DNA from: Collybiopsis luxurians FD-317 M1
Lineage: Eukaryota; Basidiomycota; Agaricomycetes; Agaricales; Omphalotaceae
Reading direction: 5' to 3'
Assembly (NCBI GenBank): GCA_000827265.1
Contig: KN834796.1
Location: 162,678 to 226,677 of the forward strand
Length of the DNA stretch: 64,000 nt
Shown: positions 35,309 through 46,260 of the stretch, piece by piece
How positions within the stretch are numbered: position 1 is the stretch's first letter
Layout: the number at the start of each line of letters is the position of its first letter
The notes under the pieces: generated by a model
The model's database searches: none
Told to the model about the DNA's origin: nothing
What the model saw: only the letters and a program-made list of their open reading frames with translations
Position numbers and translations under genes: made by a program

Positions 35309-36390
35309 CGGCTTTTGGTTGCCAATTAGACAAGCGCGTGTGCATCGTAGGACGGGGGAAGGGAAGGGAATGTCAATTCCCGTATTGTGAAGAGTGGTCG
35401 CATCAGGAATATTTGGAATCCAGAGGGTTTTTTATACGAAATGTAATGTTCATGAAAGAGGATATCGGTAAGAGAAGCGATTAGTAAGATACTGAAAGAA
35501 AGTCATGTCCAACTCGCCATTCTTCCTATCCTTCCCTCCTGCTTCCAAAGAAAAAAAAGAGGTCGCTATGGTTCAGAGTCAAGGGCTTGACAGCTCGATC
35601 ACGAGATTTTGGCTCTTTCCGCGGACTGTGTCGGCTCCTGAATCCCGAACTTTCGACATTGAAGAAACGTCCTCGTCCTCTTGGGACATCTATATGCATC
35701 TATAGTGGGTGATGAAGAAGACGACGAAGAGGAAGATGGTATGAATATGGACACGGCTCAGGAGTAACCTTTTCGATCCCACCGCTGCCAATACCGGCGT
35801 TGCATGTTCGGTCACCTTGGATGAGTACTGATGCTGCAATTGACTATTTTTGAGATTTAGTGGTATTCTCTGCAGGAGCAGGACCATCGACGTTGAGTAG
35901 TGTCACCATTTCCGATGCAAAAAGGGAAAAATCAAGCATCTGCTTGTTCCTTTGTCATTGTCAGTTTCTTGGTTTGGTTCGCGCTCAGAAATCGAAATGG
36001 TACTAATATTAATATATATATTTGAGTGAAGGGGATTTCGAGGTGTCCACAGCGTATGTACTGTATGAATCGACTGAAATACATCCTACCATTACTCGTC
36101 AAAACTGTGTCTGAGTGCGATTATAAACTGAAGCGAAAGCCTCGTCAGCTCGTGTAGTAAGTAGTTGTGCTTTTTTTTTTGTGTTTTTTGTACATAACAG
36201 TGTATGTATTCAATCGTAGCTTTTTAAGTCGCACTGCTTCAGACAAGCCGAACTGTTCGGCTTTATTTTGGCCGGGATGGCCATCATAGAATCTTCTGGA
36301 CCTTGTCCGCTTGCGTGGCGGCATTCGTATCCCCGATCTGAATCTTGCCCTCCTCTTGCGCATCGTGGTCCCATGAAAGTAGAAGGAAGC
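35309..36390. other. Unassigned region 5' of N5
   Basis: It includes a minus-strand extension of the RPB10 reading frame up to about 35400 (probably old 5' UTR), a Ser-coding GAAGACGACGAAGAGGAAG run near 35715, and a segment (35970-36130) similar to 9150-9320. No gene is supported. Confidence 0.4.
36245..36263. promoter_or_regulatory. Perfect 19-bp inverted repeat upstream of N5
   Basis: AAGCCGAAC T GTTCGGCTT has 9-bp arms and one central base. It is about 250 bp upstream of the N5 start. It could be a factor-binding palindrome or a small hairpin; no copy is seen upstream of N6. Confidence 0.45.
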
Positions 36391-36393
36391 ATC

Positions 36394-36513
36394 AAATCTC
36401 CCACAACTTAATGAGACCAATTAACGTCAACACGTGTAGCCTGTGTATTGGACAGCGCAATACACGGCAGCGCATTTGCCTTTTACATTCGAACTATCAT
36501 CTTTCCCCCACTC
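36394..36513 (+). promoter_or_regulatory. Conserved NLR 5' region (N5)
   Basis: It contains the AAATCTCCCAC block (36394-36404), an 8-bp-arm inverted repeat GTGTATTG..CAATACAC (36443-36465), then GCATTTGC..TTACATTCGAA and CTATCATCTTTCCCCC directly before ATG. The first and last blocks recur before N1 and N6, so they are likely promoter or 5' UTR elements kept through duplication. Confidence 0.55.
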
Positions 36514-39500
36514 ATGTCTACAAACAAAGGAGTCCAGCAGCACAGATTCCCGCGACCCGTTACTGCAGGAGCTTCAAAATCCAGCGTACACGCAGGTACT
36601 GAAGCTATCTTGACACCCACTTCATCAATTTCATTGGAAAGGCATCAGCCCCCCAAAAGCTCCGTTGAATGTAGGTGGCTGGAGTGGTCTTATGAGTTCT
36701 TGTTGTCTCATGTAATCACAGCACCAGGACCTGCATCCATACTATCCGGTGCATCAAATTTTGGAATTCATGGATCACCAACTTTTAATGCTGCCGGAAG
36801 GGATGTTCATGTTCAATTAAATCAATATTATAGTAAGATACATGTAACTCCCCCCAATTAAAAGGGTGAAGTATTGATAAGCTCATTCTCACAGACAAAG
36901 ATGAAATTGCTGCTCTGGGGCATGACGGAGGAAAGCTAACAGAGTCCAGAAGGCCAAATTTGCTTGTACCACTGTCGCAAGCCCAGATGTGTCCCTCTCC
37001 TAGTCCATACTTTGTTGGACGACAAGATATCCTTGACCAATTATCCAGTATATTTACTATGCCAGCTGCAAATGGTAGCATTCAGCAGAAAGTGGTCACC
37101 CTTGTTGCAAGTGGGGGAACTGGAAAAACACAAGTTGCACTCAAGTTTGCTGCTGAAAATCATTCCAGGTTAGGCATGGTCATGTTATGGCTAGCCTACT
37201 GAAGCTAAAAAATTTATCTAGATTCTCAAATATATGGTTCTTTGATGCCTCTTCTGATGTTACACTCACTGCCAACCTTAAAGAGCTTGGAAAGGCACTG
37301 GGAGTTGGTGAAGAAAATGAAGATGTTAAGAAATATCTGGCCAGGAATCAAGAGAACTGGCTGTGCATTTTTGATAATGCTGATGATGACCAGCTTTACC
37401 TCAAAGACTATATTCCCATTTGCAACCATGGAAATATAATTGTTACAAGTAGACTTAAGGACACAGTACATATGTCCTCTCCTGGGGTTAATATTGACTT
37501 TGGTGACCTTGCCAAAGATGATGCTATAAAGCTACTGCTGAAGCATGCCCATAAAGAGGATTCTGAGGAGAATAAAGATTTGGCTATAACAGTTGTTGAT
37601 GCCCTTGGGTATCATGCACTTGCCATATCCACTGCTGGAGCATACATTCATACAACTCCAACTTGTACAATGGAGAATTATTTGGCCTATTTCAATAAGC
37701 AGCAAACTAAAATTCTTAATTATAGATTGAAAACAGTGGACAGCTACAATAAGACAGTTTTTAGTGCCTTTAAAATTAGCTTTGATAAATTGAGCTACTC
37801 AACTAAGCTTTTGATACAAATTTGTGCCTATTTACATCCCTTGTCTATTCCATTAGCAATATTCACTCGAGCAGCAGCATATACTGGAGAGGATATTGAA
37901 CTGGGAGATTCAAATCCACCAGTAAGTGCAATGGAATTCATGAAAAAACTGCTAACCTTGTTTCAAGAAGAGGGTGCATGGGATACAAGTGTGGAAGAAC
38001 TATATCAATTATGCCTTGTGTCATATAATGAGTCCAAAGTGTCAATTATATTTCACCCAGTAATGCATGCATGCATTACAGAGACTATTGAATATCAAAA
38101 AGATGTCAGGCAAGCAGCAATGTTGATTTTAGCACGATCAACTCCATTAGGAGGAACAGATAAGGAATTTCAGTTTCGACGAAAGCTATTGGTTCATGTC
38201 AATCAATTTGACAATATGTTAAAAGAGTTACCCACTTGGAAGGTGCATAAAAGCTTTGCAAGAATTTTTATGGATAGTGGCTTATGGATACAAGCTCAAC
38301 AAGTAGAAGAGGCTCTACTTTCTTTGAGAAGGAAAGAATATGGGGAAAACCACCCTGATACATTGAACTCTATGGCCAATCTTGCAAGTACATATTATGT
38401 ACTTGGGAAATTGAATGCTGCTGAGCAGCTACAGGAAGATGTGCTTGCATTGAGCAAGGTAGTGCTTGGGGAGAGCCACCCTGACACATTAAACTCCATG
38501 GGAAAGCTTGCAAGGACATATTGTGCATTTGGGAAGTTCAATGCTGCTGAACAGCTGGAGGAGGATGCATTTGCTTTGAGCAAGATAGTGCTTGGAGATA
38601 ACCACCCTGATACATTGACCTCTATGGCCAATCTTGCAAGCACATATTATGCACTTGGGAAGTTTAATGTTGCTGAACAACTAGAGGAGAATGTACTTTC
38701 TTTGAGGAGAATAGTGCTTGGGAATAACCATCCTGATACATTGACCTCTTTGGCCAATCTTGCAGACACATATTGTGCACTTGGAAAGTTTAATACTGCT
38801 GAACAGCTAGAAGAGGATGTGCTATCTTTGCGGAAAATAGTGCTTGGGAATAACCACCCTGATACACTGACCTCTATGGCCAATCTTGCAAGAACATATC
38901 GTGTACTGGGTAAGTTTGATGCTGCTGAACAGCTGGAGGAAGATGTGTTATCTTTGAGGAAGTAAGTACTTGGGGATAACCACCCTGATACACTGACCTC
39001 CATGGCCAATCTTGCAAGTACCTATCATGCCCTTGGAAAGTTCAGTGCTGCTGAACAGTTAGAGGAGGATGTCCTTTCTTTGAGCAAGGTAGTGCTTGGT
39101 GATGTCCATCCTGATACATTGACCTCCATGGCCCATCTTGCAAGCACACATTGCGCACTTGGAAAGTTCAATACTGCTGAACAACTAGAGGAGGATGTGC
39201 TTTCCTTGAGCAAGATAGTGCTTGGGGATAGACACCCTGACACATTGAACTCCATGGCCAATCTTGCAAGTACATATCGTGCCCTTGGAAACTTGGATGC
39301 TGCTGAGCAGCTGGAGGAGAATGTACTTTCTTTGTGCAAGATAGTGCTTGGTAATAACCACCCTGATACATTGACCTCCATGGCAAATCTTGCAGACACA
39401 TATTGTGCACTTGGGAAGTTTAATGCTGCTGAACAGCTGGAGGAGGATGTGCTTTTTTTGAGAAAGCAAGTACTTGGGGATAACCACCCTGATACCTTAA

Positions 39501-39856
39501 CTTCCATGGCCAATCTTGCAAGAACATATTATGTACTTGGAAAGTGTAGTGCTGCTGAACAGCTAGAGGAAGATGTGCTTTCTTTGAGGAAGCAAGTACT
39601 TGGGGATGGACACCCTGATGCATTGACTTCCATGGCCAATCTTGCAAGAACATATCGTGTACTTGGAAAGTTTAATGCTGCCAAACAGTTAGAGGAGGAT
39701 GTGCTTTCTTTGAGGAAGCAAGTGCTTGGAGATAACCATCCTGATACAGTGACTTCCATGGCCAGTCTTGCAAGCACATATCATGCACTTGGAAAGTTTA
39801 GTGCTGCTGAACAGCTAGAGGAGGATGTGTTTTCTTTGAGCAAGATCGAGCTTTGA
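36514..39856 (+). pseudogene. NLR N5: NB-ARC + 12 TPR, one in-frame stop
   Basis: Exons 36514-36670, 36722-36832, 36895-37168 and 37222 onward join in phase. The product starts MSTNKGVQQHRF. It has the GASNFGIHGS..AAGRDVH motif (exon 2), VGRQDILDQ and the P-loop SGGTGKTQ (exon 3), then FSNIWFFDA, LCIFDNADD, IIVTSRL and the ARC-like segment. TPRs start near 38340. After five repeats, TAA at 38963-38965 replaces the CAA seen at the same repeat position elsewhere. The frame then stays open for seven more repeats to TGA at 39854-39856, where a one-base loss ends similarity in frame. Degenerate repeats run on to about 40015. The product is 761 aa if terminated at the TAA and 1058 aa if read through. 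The TAA also creates a perfect GTAAGT donor. It could be a young pseudogene, a short-TPR receptor, or a genotype-specific null allele. Confidence 0.85.
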
Positions 39857-40020
39857 ATAACCACCCCAACACACTGAACTCCAAGGGCACTCTTGCAAGC
39901 ACACAGTGTGCACTTGGGAAGTTTAATGCCACTGAACAACTAGAGGATGTGCTTGTTTTCAGCAAGGTAGCACCTAGGCATAACCACCCTGACACATTGA
40001 ACTCCATGGCCATATCCTGT
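39857..40020 (+). pseudogene. Decayed TPR units 3' of N5
   Basis: At least one further 126-bp TPR unit is recognisable after the N5 frame is lost (CACCCCAACACACTGAACTCC then GCACTTGGGAAGTTTAATG). Similarity ends near 40015 at GAACTCCATGGCC. This shows the ancestral array was longer. Confidence 0.75.
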
Positions 40021-40479
40021 AGTCATCTTGGCTGCCTCTGGGCATCCCTGGGAGAGCCTGGGAAAATTCAAAGTTTCTTTGGAATGCAAATTCAGGAATA
40101 TGATATTTACATCTGGATTTGACTGAAAATATTACTTTTAAATTATACTTACATTGTGTACAATTTATGTAGTGTATGATCAATGCTTGGTGTCTATTAT
40201 ATACACCCTAGTACCATGAGGTCAAAAAATGTTCTAAGTCATTTTGGTGCCCAAAAGGCTTGATTCCACCAATGCCGCAGTACCTCTTTGTCATGACCAC
40301 ATAAGAACAGAATGGCATGATTTTTTGCAATTAAAAAAAAATCAGAATGGTACGACTTTATGATCATATTTCGGCTTCACTTTTTGGGTTCTTTCCTCTC
40401 TTTCTCTCTACTTTCATGTCTGACAAAATCTAGACCCTTCATGAACATCTCATGTTCTTCTCCACAATGTTACATCAAG

Positions 40480-41010
40480 GGCTATATCTCGATTAGGGTA
40501 TACAGGCAAGGGCAGGGCATTGACTGGTAAGCTTTTGTCTTTTTTTTTCAATATTTTAATACTAATTAAGATTAAAAGACCCTCTGCTACATTCTCAGAC
40601 CTCTATTCCCTGAATTCTCTGCTTCTATCATTCCTCTGAAGGCAAGGTACATCGGAGAGGGGAAGGCTATCATCTGGCAAGTTTTTACCATTTTATGGAT
40701 GCTTTTGAACCAATTAGGCATTCAGGGACCCTCCTCTGCATTCTTCATTCTCATTCTCTCCTTCTGTGAGCTCTCTGAGAACAAGATACATTGAGGAGAA
40801 GGTCATTACCTGGCAAGGTTTTACCCTTTTTTTGGATGCTTTGACACTGATTGAATATTCAGGGACCCTCTCCTGCAATTCTCGTTCACCTTCTCAGCCT
40901 CCATCAGTACAATTTGAAGACAAGGTAGTACTGTACATTGAAGAAGGGAGTGCTGTGACCTGGCAAGTTTTTTGCCTTTTCTTTCTTTTTTGGTAATAAT
41001 CTTGTATCCT
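40480..41010. repeat. Diverged ~140-bp tandem repeats
   Basis: Units begin near 40480, 40600, 40738 and 40877. Each contains a GGTACATCGGAGAGG- or GATACATTGAGGAGAAGG-like word, a CTGGCAAGTTTT word, a TTTGGATGCTTT word and ATTCAGGGACCCTC. Identity between neighbours is partial. There is no open frame across units, so this looks like noncoding tandem expansion. Confidence 0.6.
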
Positions 41011-41505
41011 AGGACCTTTCCATTCTTGTGTGCAATATTCTAGTTATATTCTTGTCCTACATACCCCTGTACTATAGTTACTACAGTATATAGTATTTTG
41101 TTGTTAATATATCTCTTCCATTGCTAGGTTTATGGGTGATTTTGGAAATGAATACAAGTATGAAAGTACTTGTTGGATTGAGATTGAATCCACATCCATT
41201 GGACACTAATGGTTAAGTAGCTCAGTTGGTTAGAGCAGTGCCCCCGGAAAGTGGCAGGGACCTGGGTTCAATCCCCAGCTTGGTCACTCTTTATCATTAA
41301 CAGTACTGTCACCTGGCGAGTTTTTTTTGCCTTTTCTTTCCTTTTCTTGGTAATAGTCTTGTATCCTAGGGTCTTTTCCTTCTTATATATGATATTCTAG
41401 TTATATTCTTGTGCTACATATCCCTGTACTGGAATTACTGGAATTACTGCAGTATATAGTATTTGGTTGTTAATATATCTCTTTCATTATCTCAAGATAT
41501 ATGGG
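40925..41505. repeat. Direct duplication of ~200 bp flanking a tRNA-like sequence
   Basis: The stretch 40935-41130 (GTACTGT..GACCTGGCAAGTTTTTTGCC to TTGTTAATATATCTCTTCCATT) recurs at 41301-41495 with a few differences. About 170 bp, including the tRNA-like sequence at 41211-41286, lies between the copies and is not duplicated. Confidence 0.75.
41211..41286 (+). tRNA. tRNA-like sequence (degenerate tRNA or tRNA-derived element)
   Basis: A cloverleaf can be drawn. The acceptor stem GGTTAAG pairs with CTTGGTC by seven pairs, three of them G-T. The D stem is GCTC/GAGC within the A box TAGCTCAGTTGGTTAGAGC. The T arm is CTGGG-TTCAATC-CCCAG, a good B box. The anticodon arm is abnormal: TGCC/GGCA closes a 10-nt loop (CCCGGAAAGT) instead of 5 bp and 7 nt, so no anticodon can be assigned. 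It is either a decayed tRNA gene or the head of a tRNA-derived SINE. No poly(A) or T-run tail is obvious beyond 41290. Confidence 0.45.
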
Positions 41506-41509
41506 AAAA

Positions 41510-42423
41510 CAAGTATAAAAATGATGTAAGCATTGTTATATGCTGTATCATTTTGAAAGGAAGTTGTAATGCCTACGGCCCACTGCTGCACATATTGCCA
41601 AGGGTACTGGCACCCAGTTATATAAACTTTTTTCTTTTATCCTAACCACTGTATACAGTAGTATTTCGGTGACCCAGTCTATATCTGTTATAGAGTGAGG
41701 TATTGCTTATATTCAGGACAATCTAAGTAAGGAACTGTTACACTTTTTTAAGCAATCTTGCCCTTTGTGGTATTACAGCAAATATATTGGCAATGCTATT
41801 GACTTCATGTTCAGCTTCAGCCACTTCTCTCCTCTCTCAATTTCACTTTTTATGCCTTCCCGACACTTCCATTTCATATCCTGGGATTATCTCCGGCTCT
41901 CAGGATGGATATTCTTCACTACTTCGGCAGTACACCTGTGGGACATGGAGACTCCTTGAGCAGCTTGGGACTTTCTGGTGGACAAAGTAGTACATGATGC
42001 AACTCTTAGGTGTTGTTGAGCCGTCAAGAGCCAGGGATTGAGGGTGGAAGGGTGCTTTCAGAAGATAGAGAGGGTCAGGAAACTGGATGGAGAGCTTTCA
42101 CCTCTCAGGCAAGCTCATACACCTTCTGCTTCCATTCCATCTAGGCATCACCAGGAAACCCTTCCTCCTTCTTCAGCATCCTCTTTTAACTCTCCAAACC
42201 CTCCTTTGTCCTCCCAGTCTTCCTCCACAGTTGCCAGCTCATCAGAGGCAACTGGCAGCCAGATCAAAGAGCTAGCTCCTAGGACCCTCTCACAGAGGCT
42301 TGGACTCAGTTTCTGGAATCTGGAGTCACCCCTTGAGCTACCACATACCTTATCCTTCCTTGCCTCTCTTTCCACTTCTAACCAACCTCCCATACCGCTA
42401 GAACATGTTGGCTACACATTTGC
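41510..42423. other. Unassigned region with a Ser/Pro-rich ORF
   Basis: A plus-strand frame at 42038-42436 (132 codons) is rich in Ser and Pro (PSSASSFNSPNPPLSS) and runs into the truncated edge of NLR fragment N4, reusing it out of frame. That overlap argues against a real gene. The rest holds nothing recognisable. Confidence 0.35.
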
Positions 42424-42905
42424 AACAAAGTATTGACTAGGAGATGGACACACAAGGACTTGTGAGGTTGATAGATGCAGATCTGGCTTTCTCTCCTTCA
42501 TCAGCTTTCCCAAGTCATGCCTGAGAGCATCAATCTCATCTTTGTCTGTTGGAATGAGCTTATGAATACTTTGCCTTTTTAATGATGGAGAGTTACATGT
42601 TTCTTACTATGATATTGGTTTACGTGAACATGAACATCCCTTCCGGCAGCATTGAAAGTTAGTGATCTATGAATTCCAACATTGGATGCGCCAGATAGCA
42701 TGGATGCTGGTCCTAATGCTGTGATCACATGAGTCGAACAATAAGAATTCATTCATAGATCCACCACTTACATTCACCAGAGCTTATTGGGAGTTGATGT
42801 CTTTCCAATGAAGCTGATGGACTGATTCGCAAGGTAGCTTCAGTACCTGTGTGTATGTACCTTTGGAAGCTCTTGCAGGACCGGGTCGCAGAATTTTTGG
42901 GAGAA
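42424..42905 (-). pseudogene. NLR N4: 5' fragment (exons 1-3 start only)
   Basis: On the minus strand the remnant of exon 1 (ARASKGTYT.. then SLERHQLPISSGE), intron 1, exon 2 (ASNVGIHRS..NAAGRDVHVHVNQY-like) and the first part of exon 3 are colinear with N1 and N5. It stops abruptly at 42424, just before the VGRQD codons. The NB-ARC and TPR parts are missing. It lies upstream-adjacent to ELYS copy F across about 700 bp, the same NLR-ELYS order as at N1, N2 and N3. Confidence 0.78.
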
Positions 42906-43607
42906 ATTAGGGAGCAGAAAATATTCAGGAATTTTGAAAATGTGAAAAACGGCAAAACAGTGACAGTTTTGGGTGTGATGACCCTTCCTCAAATTTTAGA
43001 GCAGCGACAACGGTACATTTTTTCATGAAATTTTGTCATCAGGCCAGGATTATCCTCTACTTGATCCTGAACACATTTCTACTCAGACTGTCCAGAATTG
43101 AGACAATTTGATAACAACAGCTGTTAAGCACCCGATTGCATTTCCCTGCCGTTTTGAAGGTTCTCATTGAAACCGTTCGCAACTGCTTTCACTGAATTCC
43201 AAAAATCTTGGAAGTTGATAAAAGCAATGCTAACAGTGCTTGTATAAATTTTGAAGCCAGAACAACAAGAATTGACGAAAATTTTCTATACTAACATTTT
43301 CGATTGCATTACTGGTGACAGCATACTGTATAGTAAACTTGCAGCGAGCCCTGCGACCAGCAATTATATGTCATTTTCTAAAATTTGGCCTAGGTTTTCT
43401 TGACGAGCTGTATTGTCCATTAGCACTATGGGAGAAATGATCCGCAACTCGGCGCAGCTCAGCGCTCAGTGCCGAAAAAGCTACAATCTTGGCGAAGAAC
43501 GACCGACAGATTTGTAGACTTCAATTATACTGAATTCCGTACCCATATCAATTTGCAATATAGTTACCAGATATCTATAAATTTCCTTCGACCTCGCTAA
43601 TCAAAGT
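42906..43607. other. N4-ELYS F junction
   Basis: 42906-43430 is unique AT-rich sequence without a gene. 43440-43607 matches the 3' flank of ELYS copy G (53060-53200) and the far upstream region of N1, with CGACCGACAGA..TGTA..TTC, ATTCCGTACCCA and ACCAGATATCTATAAAT. This conserved junction is good evidence that NLR and ELYS were duplicated together. Confidence 0.55.
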
Positions 43608-46260
43608 TTAAGTTCTCGTCTTCCTCCTGCCGGTCATCACCATCGAAACGACACCACCCACAGACTTCCTAGTAGAATTCCCACTCCCAACTTCTGCTCC
43701 AGCAGTCGACATCTTGGTTGACCGCCTCCTCCTCCCAGTCCCATCCTCATTCAAGTCGAGCGAAGCAGCGTTAGACCTGTGCGTCTTCCTCGTAGCCCTC
43801 GTAGTCGCCTTACTACGACGTAGAGCAGCAGCGCCCAGCGAAGTAACCGGATCTTGCTTCTCTTCCTCTCCTTCATCTTCCTCAGCCACGTATGTTTCCT
43901 TCTCTTTCCGCGCTTGAGCCTGTCCCTTCCCACTCATCCCTATTCTTTCACACTGCGACCGTGTCTGCTGCGGCGACGACCCACCACTTTCAGACTGCGA
44001 CTAAGAATGAGCATCAGACTCTTCTCCATCCACCTCATCATTTTTGAATATCGCCCCCGGGACCGTTTTCTTCGAACTCTTCGTCGTCGCCGTACAGGAC
44101 TTTTGCCCTGTTGTCTTGGAAGTTGAAATGACACGAGACGCAGTCGACGCTGAGACTGACGGTCCTGTTCCCGTTCCCGCAGTCGATGCCGCTGATTTAC
44201 CTGAGGCAGCTGAGATGAAAGCTGCCGTTGGAGCGGTACTCTTCCTAGACAACGGAGTCCGTCTCGTCGGTATTTCTCCTCGCCCTCCACCTCGCCATCA
44301 GCTATAGATGCCCCAGGAGGACGAGGTCGTTTCTTAGATGACGAAGATCCCGTTTACCACGAAAGACTGTTGTTCAGGTTACCACCCGCCTTGGCAACAC
44401 TGCGAGTAGCACTGGTGACACAAAACCCAAAACTTTTCCTACCACCTCCCGTTGCAGGTTGACTTCCATCGCATTTGATAACATTTCAGTATGGTTGGCG
44501 CGTAAAGAGCACTCCGATCCCTGCCATCGCACCCGTCACTTGGTTGTCCGACATAACCACATCCATCCCAGAGGTCTTATTCTGCCTCGGCTGTTCCCCA
44601 GACTATAAGCATTCCCTCCAGATTGCGCAGGAGCTATACTGAATGGATTAGGCGTTGTGGATAAGAGACCGCAGGCGGAGGTTTATGAAACGTTCAGCTT
44701 GCGTTTAGACAAGGGAAAGGGGAACGGATTCCGCCAATTGTTGTTCATTCGAACTGGCAGCCATACCAGCGATGCTACCGGCTCCGGAGGTTGACAAGCC
44801 TGCCATCTCCTCCTCGAACCAATTGGTAAGATAGGCAGCTTCCCGGCGAGCCTAGGCGCTCCAGCATGAGAGGAAGCTAGGCATCCCCGCTTTCGACTCG
44901 CCAACAGTGCAACACTCCGGAATCCGGCAAGGAAGAAAGAAGGAGGGACGGTGAAAGTGGTAGGCACTGCAGGTGCAGCTGGCGCCGTTCTCGATGTCAA
45001 GGTTGACAGAGATGAGACCTTTGACCACTCAATGAAGGTCGAAATCGAAGCAGCACGTAAAGTGGACCAATGGATGGAGCGTTGGCTCCCACTACACACA
45101 CGTCCACCCCATGCGTAAGGATCTCATCCCAAAGCTGAGATTCGAACATGGTCCTCTCGCCACCGGTAGCACGAGTAGGACCAGCGTGTAAAGCTACCGC
45201 GGTAGTCGGGTTGGAGTGGTACTCGAAACGCTCTAACAATGCTCATTCGACAGAGGTTAGATTCGAACAAAGAGCTTATGCCATTGTGTTCCTGTACTGT
45301 CCTGGTCGCGGCAAATGACGAGAATGATAAAAACCTTTTTATTTGAACCAACGAGGCTAGGGACAGGAACAGAGAACAATCGTCCATACAACTTGATCGC
45401 ATCCACGTACTGGCCCAGCGATATAAGTTATGTACAGGTGAGATTTTGTAGCATTGCTAAACTGGGAGAAGATGGTGTTCGGAGTGGCTGAGATGGAATT
45501 GATGTTGTTCCAAGAGACTGAAGAACGACTGGCATAGGGACTGAGTATGTGATTCTTCGTATAGTGTAAGTAGAATATCGAGAGCAGAGTCGCTTTGGGT
45601 TTCGCTGTATTCAAAAATGAGATTTATACTCAATATACGAATTGAAGGCACGACATACATCACACGTAGGACTCCCATATCTTCGAAAATAATCTCGAAC
45701 ACCGCGAGTGGGCCCGGCTGAACGACCTTCGACACTGCCAGGCTTTGAAAAGATAATATGTAGTGATGAGCAAGGGCGGTGAGATACAGATCCAAATCCC
45801 CTGGCACTGTAAGCAACGGCTTTGCGGTACGAATGGAATGGAGGATGAGTGGATATGAGTTGAATATTAGATGACTTGAAGGATTTTCGAGGAATAGTCC
45901 TGGTTCAAGCGGGCATCGAATACTAATTGCGGTCTACGACACTCGTCAGTCGGCAGAAACTTCTGAGAACTTGTATTTACTCACTGACCGTTTATTGCAG
46001 TATCCAAGCACCAATAGCTTCCGCTAGCTGGGTAATCTGTAGGGTAATGAACCAGTCGTCCTTCCAAAACCGCCTTTCTCTTTCATCGCTATGTCGTTTC
46101 GGAAGGAGATAAATTAGATTACATCTCTCGAGAATGTAGAGCTTGCGCGGCCAAAAGCCTTTTGAAGAAATGGTGTTGCGTCTATAGTAATGGAGGTCGA
46201 AGTCAAGGTAGCGAATAAAGTTTTCCCATTCATCACGGTCCGTCACTGAATTAAGCTCGT
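43608..46260 (-). pseudogene. ELYS copy F, degenerate full-span copy
   Basis: The tail (43937-43608: KGQAQARKEKETYV, acidic EEDEGEEEKQD, TRATRKTHRS and a final GRRKTRT stop) is open for 109 codons. Farther 5' the SRKSTAPTAAFISAASGKSA part (44252-44001) lies in another frame, and the N-terminal helical parts (45839-45357 and 46246-45992) are broken. The central FG/Asn-rich part is shortened. It lies upstream of N4. Confidence 0.75.

Noticed and set aside
37168..37200. A very short (24-32 nt) third intron in the NLRs, suggested by the MASLLK/MASLLD reading frames
   Set aside because: Using the later acceptor gives 49-58 nt introns in all five paralogs and joins the P-loop exon directly to FSNIWFFDA, as expected for NB-ARC proteins.
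42038..42436. 132-codon Ser/Pro-rich ORF as a real gene
   Set aside because: Its last codons run antisense into NLR fragment N4, so at least the end is spurious.
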